64,000 nucleotides of DNA from Gymnogyps californianus (Eukaryota > Chordata > Aves > Accipitriformes > Cathartidae). Below, piece after piece: positions 34,428 to 47,828 of the stretch; the stretch's first letter is position 1; every line of letters begins with the position of its first letter. The notes under the pieces were generated by a model that worked only from the letters and a program-made list of their open reading frames with translations, was not told the DNA's origin and did no database searches. The position numbers and the translations under genes are program-made. The stretch lies in assembly GCF_018139145.2 (NCBI RefSeq), contig NC_059471.1, forward strand, positions 214,539,494-214,603,493. Reading direction: 5' to 3'.

Positions 34428-37244
34428 TCTATTCCTGTCCCTTTCCCGCCCTGGCATAATGCAGAATAACTTTAAAAACATTTAAAACCCTTCTTCCAGC
34501 TTTGCAGATCGTGACTGTTTCTCTGCCTGACCATTTGAGATACTGAAAAGCTGAAGATATACCTTACGCAAAGCATGCTAAGTTAAAAATAGACCATATT
34601 CCACTGCTGGCATGCAACAGTCACGTGCGTGTACTTGTGCCAGATAGGCTCTTGCTCTTGCAGCATCTCCAAGCCAGGCATTTCAAGTTCCATTGGTAGA
34701 AACCTGTTGTGGGATGTAGCTGTTGCCGTTGAAGCTAGTAACTGTGTGGGGTGCTGGGACGGTGTAATGACCGACCTACACAGAGAAGGAGCGCTCCCAG
34801 AAGCTCCACAGAGAAGAGCATCAGTGCGGGACGTGCTTTTAGTGCTGCCTGCCTGCCCTGTGTTATTAGCTCAAATGTGGAAAGAATCAGGTTAAGCAAC
34901 TAGTTTGTGCGTGCGGCAGAAGAGATATACATGAGCTGCTGGTCTCCTGTTGAAATGCATGCTTGTGGGAGAGCCGCAGCAGATTAAGTTGCCATCCTGC
35001 CGCTGTGATTTACTTTGACCTGATCTAATTTGTGCAGGTGCTGATTAGAAGTACCCACAAAGTCTGCAGCCGTAGCTCAGCTGAAGGGACAGCCAGATCG
35101 CCCTACATCTGTGGTTCCTTGGAAACAGCCCCATTTTCCATCTGGATGTTTTCTGTAAGATGGGATTTAAAGATTTATTTTTCAAGTTTTTTGTTTGGGG
35201 TAAAGCAGATGTCCCTGGAACCATCTCACAGAAATACAGCTGGTAGAAGCAGAGGTTTTAAACTGTTTCAGCTGTGCAAATACAAACATGTCCATGATCA
35301 TTTGCTCTTTGGCCCTAACCTTTTCTATTTTATCCTAATTTAATGCTCAAACTTCTACAGGTGAAGTTCAAACTGGAATCTGTCCTTTTTGCTCCAAGGA
35401 GCACAGACTTGCAGATGAGTCTCTGGAGACTTGAGCCAAGCTCAGCTCATGATTTTTCTTGCTCATGTTTCTGGTGTTGGAGATGTTAGAGCTTGTTTCA
35501 GTGAGGTGGGATTCATCTCACCTAGCTTTTCAGTGTGGGCCTTAGCTTGCAGATTAAGACATGTAAATCTCAGTGTCTCCATCTATGTGTTTCTGTGCAA
35601 GTTGTGACTCTAAATTCCCAAGACAGTCAATGTAAATGTGTGATGGCATCCAGTTGTCTGAGCATGGGGTCTAGTGCTGGTTTTGGTGGTCTGGGGTATC
35701 CTCCTGGCCTCCAGCAACACTCCAAGAGGGCAAACATCTCCCCTAAATCCCAGCTGCATCTCTCAGTCCCATGAGGGCGCCTCTGATTCCCCATAGCATT
35801 TCAAATGGCACTGCATATCCATGGTTTGTGGTTAAACTAAGATTCAGCATTTATCTAGGAAAATGGCTCTTTTGCTAGCTCTTTTTTTGCAAAAAGGGAA
35901 GTGATATTTGTTTCCTGTTCCTTCCATGTCTTGTTCCTCTTGCCTATAAGCGGCTCATTAGAGCACTGACGTTCCCAACGTACTCAGAACTCACTCGGGG
36001 TGTGATCCCGGCTGGATCTATAAAGCATGCAGTTATTAGCGAGTCCTATTATATCTGCATCTGTGTGCATGGAGGAGAAGGCTCCTGGGACCACGCACAC
36101 AGCAGTACTGTAACAGTTGAAGAGATATTACAATAAACACAGGAAAATCAATGCGGTCAAAGGGAACACTTGAGCCTTTTCTAAACTGGTTCCTTCGTCT
36201 TCACAAGTTAGAAATACTTTGGCAGTGTAACACTGGAAACCACAAGACTGTACCCTGGAAAACTCTTTTTAAAGCAATTAAGTCAAACTGTGCTACATGG
36301 TGTTAATTTGAATTTCAATTTGTGCATACAATTTGCTATCAGCTTAGACCAAGTCATTTCCTCAAACCAAAGCTGCCCCTTGCTTGACTGTTTGCTTGAA
36401 CAACATGAAGATGGAATCAATTTGTTAACATAATCTGATTTAATATGATGACTAATGATTTTCAGAAGAAAGTATGGATTAGGTTTGTCAGGCTGATTAT
36501 ATCTGAAGCATGACTGAGAAGGGGACTGGCCATTTCAGCTCACTTGATCAATGCAGATTTGCAGGACCTGAGCTGGTCCTTGGCATTTCCAGGGTAAATT
36601 CAAAGTCGCTTCACTTTATTAGCTAAGTGTAGGATGGGTACGTTTAGCTGTCTAAGGCAGTTTGAGTTCCCCACTCCCGGAATGAGTCCTGTTCCTATTT
36701 GAATGATGCGGTGATGGCTGCATGGGTCCCTTGTGCAGATGGAGGCTGCATTCCCCCAAACCCACCCTATCACTTGTTTTGGTATTCACACCCTGACTAT
36801 GGAGGCCCTGCACGCAATTTATCTTGCTTTGCCCTCCTAGGAGAACTGCTGGCTTTGCAAATCAACTCATCAAGAGATTGGGGCTTTTCGGTTGTGGGTC
36901 TTTTTGGTTCAGCTTTGCAGGATTGTCATTACATCAGTGGCTCTTGTCTCAGTCATTGTTGATGGCTGACCCTACATCCTGCAGTGCAAAAAGAAAGCTT
37001 ATGCATGGTGTACAGAAGGTCATTTTTCTGAATACCCTTCTCGGCGCTCCTCCTTGGCCAGCAGTTTTACCGCGACTCATGTAAATATTGACATTTGCCA
37101 GGGACTTGCCTTTGTGTTTTCATTCCCCACTGAAAAGGCTTGATGTTCTTCTTCTGGGTTTGCCTGGACTTTTTCTTAGCTCTTTTCTTTTACCCAGCCT
37201 TTCTCTGAAGAGCCCGTAAGAAAGAAAACTCCTTTTGTAAAGGC
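34428..37244. other. Unannotated intergenic DNA
   Basis: No gene recognised. 35935-36120 is locally richer in CpG and includes a TATAAAG word at 36019-36025, which could mark a conserved element or old promoter but is not convincing. Confidence 0.4.
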
Positions 37245-37264
37245 TTTTTTTTTTTTTTTTTTTT
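37245..37264. repeat. T20 homopolymer
   Basis: Twenty consecutive T's. No retroposed body lies next to it in either orientation that I can recognise, so it is listed as a simple repeat. Confidence 0.95.
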
Positions 37265-37710
37265 CTGGAAACGTTAACTCCCTGCACAGATATTCTGGGA
37301 ACTTTTCACTGTTCTTTTTCTGTGTGACACAAGAAACTAAAAGAGGAACATTATCCCTTCCAGGCAGCAAGTCATTGTACTTGCTTCTAAAAGCTGATCT
37401 TGTTTTGTTTGACTCGCTAGCTGTTTTATTCTGGCAACCATGCACTGGAATATCCTTGCGCTAGCTCAGTTGCACTTGCTTTCCTTTCTTTTAATGCCAC
37501 TTCTCTTGCAGTCAGACTGTTCTCACCATGAGCAAACCTATCAGCATCTGGTCCATTAATAATGACTTGTTATGAAATAAAAATTAATCAAGCACTGAGA
37601 TTATTGCACAGCATTTCCCAGGACTTATTATCAAGAGTGATTGCGCAGACATCTTGTTGCATGGGGGTAGATTGCAGTTTGGTTGGAATTAACTCACAAC
37701 AGCTGCTTTA

Positions 37711-37840
37711 TTACTGTGATGTATTATTATTTATGTAGGATGAAAGATGTGAATAGCACTTGAGCACAACAGATCTGTGCACAGAGGAGTTTACAGTCTA
37801 AGGGAGAGGCAAAGCTGGAGCAGATGACAATAAAAAAAGG
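37711..37840 (+). mobile_element. Ancient amniote retroposon tail, second copy
   Basis: TATTATTATTTATGTAGG, a diverged middle (GCACTTGAGCACAACAG), and ACAGAGGAGTTTACAGTCTAAGGG follow the same order as the old amniote tail with ...gagcttacaatctaag. It is better preserved at its 3' side than the 34.4-kb copy. The exact family is uncertain. Confidence 0.5.
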
Positions 37841-40800
37841 AATGGGATATGTGTGTTGCTGCAATTCAGTCCATAAACTTTAGCAGAGACTGTGTTTCTG
37901 TTAGCCTCTTGTTCTTCCTTATTTAACAAACAGTTATAAGCAGCATTAATCAAGTAGGTGAAGAGTCAAGAGCTTTGTCTTTAATAGCATTTAAGTGTTT
38001 CTTGTTTAACTTTCTCCCTGCAGACCCAGTACTCAGATCTGGCCAAGTTTCACTCAGTTGAGGAGCCAAAGAGAGCAGATGAAAGAGGCAAAGAGGGATT
38101 TATGTCAGAGGAACAGCAAGTATATTTTCATCTCAGAGACACAATGATTTAATACAAGAGTGCATATTAAGCATCTTAAAATACAGTTAAGCTGTATGCT
38201 GATCTTTACTCTGAAGCCACATTGCTCAGCTACTAGTACAAGTCCTGCAAGATAACAGAAGGTGTTAAACAAGTAACTGGGAAAAAAAAAAAGATAGAAA
38301 AGATACACATCTTTTAAAACATAAGTAAGAGCAAACTGATCTGCAAAGGGAGAATACAACTGATAAATACACATTCAGAGCTTCGTCAGGTGTAGCTGAA
38401 AAGGATATGTGGTGGCCCTGCCTAGAAGGATGCTCGTGCAGTTTGGTTTGTTGCTTTCCAAGAGCACATACAGGTCTTTGACTAAAAGGATTGAAACACT
38501 CTGTGATAAGGTACCGAGACCCTCTGTTTGCTGGAGGGGGGATATGTGTGTGTACCACTGCTTGTTGTCGCTGGAAAAAATGTTAGGAGAGGCAGAAAGA
38601 CGCACAGGACTGGTGACATTTGGGGAGTTGGTTACAAAGTGTCTGGGTACCAGAGTCTGGAAAAATTTGGGAGTAAGAGTTATAACCCCTGAACGGGGAA
38701 ATGTTGGATGCCAGAAGTGATTCAGACCAAGGTGGATTTGTGTGAAATAGATCCTCTAATTCCCACAGTCCATTACATATCCTTCTCGCTTGTGAAAAAA
38801 CCCTTCCAGATCCTCTCACCCACTACCTCATGCCCCAATATATTCACCGTACCCCCTGCCAGTTTCAATGTATACCCTGCCCCAATGCTTTAATTTTTCT
38901 GAATGCATTTCATGATGTCTTTTGCCCAAAGAAATGCCAAGGGATCTGCTATCAGGTGCACCTCGCCTTTCCTCAGCAGAGTTTTTAGGTTTTAAGAGCA
39001 CTTTAAACCTGCCAGGGACAAAATGGGATATGAAGAACCAATTTCAATTACAGTGTGTGAGGTGGTTTCCCAGCAACAAGAGTATTTAAAAGCAACAAAA
39101 ATTAACATACCTTAAAAAAAGCAGTAGCAACAGCCGCTGATTTTCATGGTGTAACATTTTTTATTCATTAAAACGTAGTTTCTGAGCATTGCTTCTGCCT
39201 CAAGGCGCAACCCCAACTCATCTTAAAATCACGTTTCTCCTTTCTTCATTGAAAAGTACTTAGAGCTTTACGAAGACAGAGAGGAAAAGAAAGTAGAGGG
39301 AAAGAAAGAGACAGACTAGACTGGTAACATAATTGCTTGGAGCTAAGCTATTGACTTCTGTCTTGCTGGAATAGCAAAACTCTGTTGCTCTCTCAGGGAA
39401 TAATCCCTTCTCCTTTAGGATCCAACTCCTGCTTTGAACCATAGAAAGAAATGTTCCATCTTAAAATTGCCTTTTTTCCCGCCTTATATCCCCTTTGTCA
39501 CCTCCACTGTACATCCATCCCTCCCTATTCTCTGTGGAAACTTTAGTTTCTCTCCAAAGCCTCTGGTTTGACAGATAAATCCAGGAGAATTTGTGCTCTG
39601 TGAAAGAGCTGTTTTAAAACAGAGTTAATAAATTACAAATGTTGTGTCCCTGAGCAGGTAACATAGATTTTACCTGCAAGGGAGGGAAGGATGGTATCAG
39701 TAGAGACCACTAAGATCCACAGCATCCCAGTAAGCTCCAGTGCAAGAAGAAACTGAAACAGGATGGTGATTTTTACATGTCCCTTTTACCTTGAAGGATT
39801 TGTAGTATTTGAGCTGCTCGTGTCCCTTAACACCTTATACCTGACAACAGATGTGTGTGGCAGTGACATCCCCGTTGCACAGGTCTAAGGGAGGGCAAAA
39901 GTGAGGAGGCAGAGTTGTGTCCTACCCAACTATAGACATCTATAATGTAGACACTTACAGGGAGGCAAGTCCTGTCCCAGAAATGATACTGGGACTGTAG
40001 GATCCTGAAGTGACCACTCCTCTCAGGGCACAGCGACACAAAAGTGGCTGCATCGAGCCAGAAGGAAAGACTAAGCAAGCCCGGTCTCTGATAGTCGGAT
40101 TAGCAGATGCCTGTGGTGATACTTCCCAGGTATATACAAAAATGAAGTTTAACATTGAACGGCTTCAAACAAAGAGTTTCTGGCCAGCTCAAAAACAAAA
40201 ATGAAACTCTTCAACCTCTGAAATTTATTTCCTAGTCCTTTTTATTCCTCCAAAGAATTTATCTTCCTCAGACAAACATTTTCATTTTCAGCCTAAGTTG
40301 GACCAGAAGAGCCGTCCCATGCACTTGTATGGTCTCAGTTTGTATTTTCCAAGAGGAGAGATCAAAGGCATCAGTTGTCTTGCACAAAATCAGCAGGACA
40401 CAGATCACTTGCACTGCAAGCACTGCCCTGACAACATCAATCTTCGGCATTTTGGGATATGCAGAGATCATTTTGGTTAATCATCTGTTTTGTCTGGGCT
40501 GCTAGACATCCAAAAATCCTGGCCAAATGCTCAAATTCCATTCTTTCCCCCCTGTGTGAACAGAGTTTCTGAGTGAATAAGGGAAGATATATCAAGAAAA
40601 GCTGTTGGAGAATGAATGTAGTCAGAGGAGTAGGGACAACAAGTATTTTGTTTCTCGAAAGGTTGCTGATTGACTGATGAAAAGCTAGGGGTAAGCAGAT
40701 TTATCTCCCTGCATCAGTTCCAGTAGTAGGACAAACTCATGTGCCACATGGTCCAGTGTTGAGTAAATGCGCTGGCTTGTACCTCCTCAAATACAGGGTT

Positions 40801-43800
40801 TTTTTAAGCAGTCACAGATTGCTCCAAGTATGAGGATCCAACAAGGGTTTGAGCCACTTGTCTACATGTAGGAGCCTTGCTGCAGATGAAATGCTGCTTG
40901 AGACATCCTTGTAGGGTTGGCATGCACAACTTGGGACCTACAGGAGCCCTGTACTGCCTAGAACAGTAGCTGGAGGCCAGGTAGGACTCCTCAGTTTCAC
41001 TATGTACTTGTGCTTGGGCGACTGGATTGAATCTCCCAAGGTAAGAGTCTGAATCCTGCCCTGGGCTTCTGTGTTCATTACAGAGGTGACCTTGGAGAAG
41101 ATGAAGTGGCAGCCAAAGAAGCTACAAAGCATAACAAAATTACAGAGATAAAAGTGGATGTAGACAGCTGCCTTTCCCCTTCCCTGTGAAGAACAGAGAA
41201 GAGACCTGTGAGCTCAGATTCTCAACAGGTGAACCGTCAGCAGAAAGCCACTGGGAGTAAGATATTTGAAATTTAAATGGATTGAAATCAAAGGCAAAGG
41301 GCATGAAGAACTGGTCAGCAAGAAACTAATTTTTTAAGTTTTTTCTTTAAAAAAAAAAGTTACTTGAACTAACTGCTGCCATCCCTTAATTCAACATGTC
41401 CTCTTAACGATGCCTGTTCCATGCAAAGCCATCCGAATACTGATGTTTCATATACTCTACTGAGTGGCAAAAATCCCTCTAAAACTTTCTGCTTCCCTCA
41501 AGCCACCTTCCTCACTTGTGCACGGCCGCTTCTGGTATCTGTATCTCTCTGCAGCTGCAATGGCAGTGAGATAGAGCAGCTTTCTCTCATAATCAGTGTT
41601 TATTCACCATTGCCTCCTAGGCCATCTCTGAAGTTGAATTTCTCCATAGTTCCAGCCATCCAAGCCTGGAATTGGATTTTCACCAAGATTTTCAATCCAG
41701 AAGGGAAGAAAGTTATCTAAAGCAGGGGGTGTGAGTTTTCTCAGAGCCATGGCAGTTGTGTGAAGTAGGACCTCGCGGAGTGACGGGGGACTCTTGGACC
41801 TGGATACATCAGGGCCGTGGTGAGGGACTGTCTCAAGGCTAATGCATCAAGTCCACAGGAACCAAGAACCGTGACCACCAAGAAATATGCAGCCAGCATT
41901 ATCACCCCATGTCCCATATATTTTTTTCTGAAATGGGGATGTGAAACTAGTTTTAATAAAGGTGGCTGCCATCTCCCACTATTTCCAACGAGGCGGATGT
42001 TGTGCCCAGAGATAAAATGGCTTCTGAAACAGGTCAGGCCAATGGGCAGCCGAGACTTGTGGAGGAGGGAATGAGGACAGCGGAGGCTGCAGTGGAAATT
42101 AGGAGAGTGGGGAAAGAAAAGCTGCTGGGATGCAGAGGAAGTAAATGGGAGAAGGACTTGATGAAAGATTACATTTGCAGTTGGTTAAATTATATATATA
42201 CATGTGCAATTGGTGGAAATTTTGCAAAGCACTGTGAATTCAATTACTTCTGAGATGTTTTAAACATATGATACAGAATTACTTTATTAAGGAACACTTC
42301 AAAAATCTTAAGATAACAATGGTGTGAGGAAGCTGTAATGTTTTCTTTTTAACCATTAGTCTGCCAGTCAATGTGGAAAGGGCATCCTTACATGTAAAAA
42401 ACATTGGGGTTCTTGTGGAACTTCTAACAGAAGAAGTTAAAAGGTAGCAAAGTGCAAACCACTGTGCACAAGAAGCTGATTTCTCACACTGAAATTATCT
42501 CATGGACATATTCATGGAGAAGGAGAGTCAAAGCCAGCTCTTGGCTATGGTAGTGGGTGATGGGCTGCTGGAATTGGACCCAACCCCCTGCCTACGACAT
42601 CCCAGGGGTGCAGACCCACTTCTGCCCATGCCTGCTGGTGGCGAGGGTACCACCTTGTAGGGATGCGGAGGGGACCTGTGCACGGGGAGTGAGCAGAGGG
42701 AAAGGACCAGTAGCTGGGAAACGATGAATATTCCCACTCCCAGACCAGGACAGTATAAGTTATTTTACGCTCATCCTCCAAACAATAAAGCTCCTTTTTG
42801 CCTCCAGTGCTGAGAAGGAGTTAAAAATATTGCAAAGCTGGCTGAAAAAAGGCAAAAAAACAGGACTGATGTTACTGCTGTTTGATCTTGCTGTTTGGGT
42901 GGGGGATCGGGTGAGTTTTGATCTCTCGGTGTAACTGAGACAAACGATTCTTATCTGCTGAGGTTGGCGGTGCAGGGGAGCAAACTGCACATCAGCCGCC
43001 TCAGCTGACTGACTAGAAGATGTGGAGTTAAATACATTCACATTTACAGCCTCTGGCTTCATTAGTAAATTACTGTATAATGAACCAGTACATAGTGACT
43101 TTCCTATTTTCTTCCATAGCTAATGCCCTGCTAGTATCTCATCCGTAGGCTTGATTTATACTGCAGCCAACCTATTCCTATGACAGGCAGCAGCCTGGTC
43201 CCTCTTGGGTTCAATGTGAGCCAACCTGAACCCTAAAAGTGGAGCTAGAAAGAAACACAGTGCTCGTTATGCTGGAGAGATGCGTTCGATCATTTCATTA
43301 ACCCTGATAATGTTTCAAATGAAGACCTTAATGGTACAATCAATAATTCAGCCTGTGATCAATTTGTTAGTCAGTCTCAAATGTTTTTCTTTTAATAGGG
43401 GACTCCCAGAAGGATCATGAACTCTTACTCACAAGAAGTAATTTGGGGTGAGTGCAAGGCATGACTTCTGTCTTTATTTTGCATCTTTCTGACAACCGCG
43501 GTCACTTCCCTGTCTCCTTAGACTGCTGCTGGATGACCTACCCCAGGTGCCCCAAAGTCCTCTATCGTCCACCAGTCTAGCATTTCTCGACAAATTATTT
43601 GGATATTCATTCCTGTCCTTAACGCTTTGCAGGAAAAATGAGTCTCTGAGCTCTTCCGTGCTAAAGGCTGAGCTGGTGGGATGCCATGTTCAGCTCCAGT
43701 GTTTCTTCACAGACTTCCCTAAACTGCCTCTGTTTCAGCTCCAAATCAGAGGCCGTGTAGCTATAACGTGATGGCACAAAGCACAACCTGCCATTGCCTC

Positions 43801-45206
43801 CATGGAGGTCATTAGCTCAGCTCAGCTACATGTCACTTCAGTGCAGGTTCCCATCTGCCTGGAAAACCCCATGCAGACACCTCTGAGACAGGCTCTGCCC
43901 CTTTGCCAGTGCCAGGGTCCCCTCTCTCCCTTTATTCTTCCTTTTCTCCTCTTCTCTTCAGCAAAGGTTTCTTACTAACTGAGAAAAAACTGCCAGATAC
44001 CAGCATGGGTGCTAAGGCAGACTTGAAACAAAAACCCTTGAAAAAGGTCTAACTCCTGCAGGCACAGAGCACCGCTCTGCTCTGTGAAGGCACTCCACCC
44101 AAAGGAAGGTGGACAAGGGGAACCTACATGGTAGTATTCAATATTTGAGGTGGATGCAAAACAGCAGAGCAATTTCTTTGTGCAGTTTCAGTTGTAAGAA
44201 ATAGGGATGCTCTCTTTCTGCTTTACTGGGTAGAATTTTATCTTCTGGTTTTGACACTTATTAATTTTCCACTTATTAGGCTGCCTGTGAGATTTTCATT
44301 GTTGAGGGTTTTTTTATTATTATTTAAAAGATCAGTGCATGTAGAGTTTTCATTGTCACATTAAACACACTGAGTAAATATAGTCCCTGAAACAGGAGAT
44401 TTTATCTGGGAAACTCAGATGAAATTCCATGGCTGACAGTTGTTCAAATGAGCCCTCTCTGCCAGAGTACAATAGCAAAGGATATTCTTCATTCCCTTTA
44501 CCTTCTCTTCATTATGCGTTGGAGGGAAGGGAGCGAGAGAAAAGCAGGGTCGTCCTGGCATTGCATTTATTCTGCTGTGATGACTTCACTGCACACAAGT
44601 AACAAAGCATTCGCTTTGAGCACAACACTTAGCAGTGAGATTACAGCTTGGGTATTATATGATACATGACCTGTTCCAGGTTGCAATGACTTGCTAAGTC
44701 AGCTAATTTCTTTTCCTCGTCCTTACACAGCAGAAGAGCATGTAAGAAGGGAATGGAGATTATACTGTTTCCTACCCAGAAGTCCTCACTTTTGCTGGCA
44801 TTGGCTGAGATGATAGCCTGGAGTTAATGTACCTGAGCACCGGGGCAGCTTTCTAAAGGATGCGCTCTATTCTCCGTGGCATAAGTTGTATTGTAAGGGA
44901 AAAAGCAGGTTCAGCCTTGTCTGTTAGCGTAGTCTTCATGTGGTTCGTAATGAAAGCAACCACGTTACTTTTAGGAAGAGCTGAATTATGGAGAACTGTG
45001 GGTGGTCGAGGCAGAGTGGGGGTAACACACTCAGCCCATCCTGAGGGCACAAAACGGAGTCTGGCATCCCATGAAGAGCATCAGGCTTTGGGCTAAGGAG
45101 ATCAGCCAGTATGAGCAAGAAGCTTAAAATATGGGGTGGGTCTGGGCATGGGAATGGCTCAGGTTTACGCTTACCAAGCAGGGTGGACATCCACTTAGAG
45201 CTGTTA
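37841..45206. other. Unannotated intergenic DNA (7.4 kb)
   Basis: The longest stretch with nothing I can name. Open frames stay at or below 103 codons and overlap each other. Local AT-rich blocks (for example 43290-43390, with several ATTA/TAAT and GATAATG words) could be conserved noncoding sequence. Confidence 0.4.
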
Positions 45207-45799
45207 TATCCTGTCCTGGTTTCAGCTAGGATAGAGTTAATTTTCTTCCTAGTAGCTGGTATAGGGCCGTGTTTGGGATTCAGTAGGAAAATAATGTTGA
45301 TAACACACTGATGGTTTGAGTTGTGGCTACGTAGTGCTTATACTAGGTCAAGGATTTTGCAGCTTCTCATGCCCAGCCAGCAAGAAGGCTGGAGGGGCAC
45401 AAGAAGCTGGGAGGGGACACAGCCAGGACAGCTGACCCAAACTGGCCAAAGGGGTATTCCGTACCATATGACATCATTGCCAGTATATAAACTGGGGGGA
45501 GTTAACTGGGAGGGGTGGATCGCTGCTGGGGAACTGACTGGGCATCCATCAGCGAGTGGGAAGCAATTGCATTGTGCCTCACTTGTTTTGTATATTCTAA
45601 TTCTTTTAGTGTTATTATTGTATTATCATTATTATTATCTTTATCATTATTTTTCCTTCCATTCTTTCCTATTAAACTGTCTTTATCTCAATCCACGAGG
45701 TTTTTTTTCGATTCTCTCCCCCTTCCCACCGGGTGGGGGGAGTGAGCAAGCGGCTGTGCGGTGCTTAGTGGCCGGCTGGGGTTAAACCACGACATATCC
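45207..45799 (+). mobile_element. Solo LTR, copy 3, with exact 5-bp target duplication
   Basis: The LTR is 45212-45794 (583 bp), starting TGTCCTGGTTTCAGC and ending TTAAACCACGACA. TATCC flanks both ends exactly (45207-45211 and 45795-45799). TATATAAA lies at 45484-45491 and ATTAAA at 45671-45676, with an ATT-rich microsatellite between. It is very similar to copy 1 along its whole length. There is no internal proviral sequence. The 154-codon open frame inside (45321-45785) mirrors the one in copy 1 and is a by-product of LTR sequence, not a gene. Confidence 0.94.
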
Positions 45800-46794
45800 A
45801 AACACAGCATCCCTGTAACTGGTGTGCTCAATTCAAGTAAGAGATGGGGCTTAAGGTACAATGGCAGAGTGACAGTCTCTGTGTGGGAGGTAGATACTCA
45901 AAGCAGCTTCAGCCCTTCACATCTATGGGCCTGAGTCTCATTTACAGACAGGTTTCTCATTCTTCAGAACATGTCAGGGCTTCAAAGCACGGTACATGGT
46001 ACTGACTCCTCCCTCGAGGCCCCCCTCCCCAACAGTGCTACATGGCTTTCACATGAAAGAGAATAGGGCTTTGCCAGACTCCCAACCCTTTCCTTTTGTA
46101 TTTCGCCAAAACCCACAACCACGCAGCCAAGAGGACTGGAACTGAACGCGTTCCATGACCCCTACCTGAGTGTAATAAAATGTGAAACAATTTGGATGAG
46201 AAATAGTGTCTGTATGATGGATCACAAGCAATATGTCATCAGAGAGATGAGATGGTGGTAGAGACAGGGAAGGGTGTCAAACATTTTGCTTCCTTGTTCT
46301 CATCTCTCACAAAACACGCTTTGATTGTTTTCTTAACAGGAACTGGCAAAGCTCAACACATTAATTAGGATTGTAATCCAAAGCTAACAGTATTAAGAAA
46401 GAGTGCTAGAAAACCTGGCTCTGGAGACCAAGTATGGTGGGCCCACAGGAGAAAAGGCTGTGATCAAGATAATCAGATCTAAATTACAGAGCATATCCCA
46501 CAAAACAATGTGAAGAAAGGCCCATGGCCAACAGAGCACTAAGCCAGCACTTCCAGATGAAGCTTTCATAGCTGTTGTTTAATCTGTGACAGAAGTGCGT
46601 TTGTAGCATGGCAGAAGATGCCAGCACAGGTTCCCAATCAGAGATGGCAAAATTGTACAATATCAGTCTGAGGCTAAGAGCTTCTGTCTCCATCTCCAGT
46701 GCTTTCACCCAAAGACCATCATCTCCTGCCCAGCCATCTACCCAGGGGTGCCTGAAGATTCTTTACAATGATATCAGTAACTTCACTTTCAGTT
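45800..46794. other. Unannotated intergenic DNA
   Basis: No recognisable gene or repeat. Confidence 0.45.
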
Positions 46795-46920
46795 AACAGG
46801 TCAGGAAATTGAGGTATCAAGGGAGACTGACTTGCCTGAGGACTTCTAACAGGCCTAGGACAGAGGAATATAATTGAGGTCTCTTGAGCCCAACCCGATG
46901 CTCTGTAGCTGCTCTGTGGA
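46795..46920 (-). mobile_element. MIR-like SINE remnant, antisense
   Basis: The plus strand shows the usual antisense MIR order: AGGTCAGGAAATTGAGG (cf. gatgaggaaactgagg), GACTTGCCTGAGGAC (cf. gacttgcccaaggtc), then GGACAGAGGAAT and a GATGCTCTGTAGCTGCTCT end. The match in order and spacing is good for such an old family. Confidence 0.62.
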
Positions 46921-47773
46921 GCTGAACATACATGAAAGACTTTGTTGGAGACTGAACTCTTCATTGCAAAAACTGACAGGGGATGGATTGTGTGACTGGT
47001 GAGACACGTTCCCAAGCAATGCACGTCCCTGGGAACAGCAGTGTAACTAATCATCAACTCATGTTAGTTCTCATCTTTGCTGTCCTGGCTCACATTGTGT
47101 TGGGACAAATCTTCCCAGGGCACGGTCTTAATTCTTCAAACTTCAGCCAATACAGGGAGCTGTGCTGCATTGGGAGATGGAGGCAGAGGCAGCAGGTGAC
47201 ACTCCTCATTGGTGTTGACAGCCACCCAGTGTTTACAGCCAGGGGTGTCTTGGAAATGTCTGGGGAGACAGGTTCAAATGGGGCACAGCTGCTCCTCCTT
47301 TCTTCCAGGCTGGCTGGATACCAAATCAGTTCTTCTCTGGAAGGTGTATAGCACAGCACGCTTGGGTCCCCTTGCCTGTCTTACTTTCCTCACACATGGG
47401 GTTTTTTGGCGGGGGAAGATTTTTGGCACTGCTGGATGTTTGGCATCCTGGTCAGAACCACCACACATTAATCCCCCTGACCAAATACTGCATGCCAGGG
47501 ACTCCGGGATTTTTTTTGGCCATCCATATGAAAATGCATGCTCAAAATCTCTAGCCTGGAGAAGACCTGTATAGGTCACACACTAAATGTCTCACATTCT
47601 AGAAGTCTCCGTATTGTCCCATATGCACCACATTACATATGTGCTCAGAAAAATTGCCCACTGAAGCCACACTAAGGTTTGGCATCAGGCTGTGCTAAGG
47701 TGGCCCTTGGCTAGCCAACAAGGAGTATGTGCAGGATCAGTCAGTGCCTCACTGCAGTCTGCTGTGTAGATAT
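46921..47773. other. Unannotated intergenic DNA
   Basis: No recognisable feature. Three overlapping ~120-codon frames on both strands share this GC-richer stretch without signatures. Confidence 0.4.
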
Positions 47774-47828
47774 AGATACAGAATCATTTAGGGTGGATGA
47801 GACCTTTAAGATCATCGAGTCCATAACA
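47774..47828 (-). mobile_element. CR1 LINE 3' terminal scrap
   Basis: ACAGAATCATTTAGGGTGG, GAGACCTTTAAGATCATCGAGTCC is the antisense of the last ~55 bp of a CR1, matching the 3' end of the 31.7-kb copy closely. It is a very short 5'-truncated insertion, in minus orientation. Confidence 0.8.
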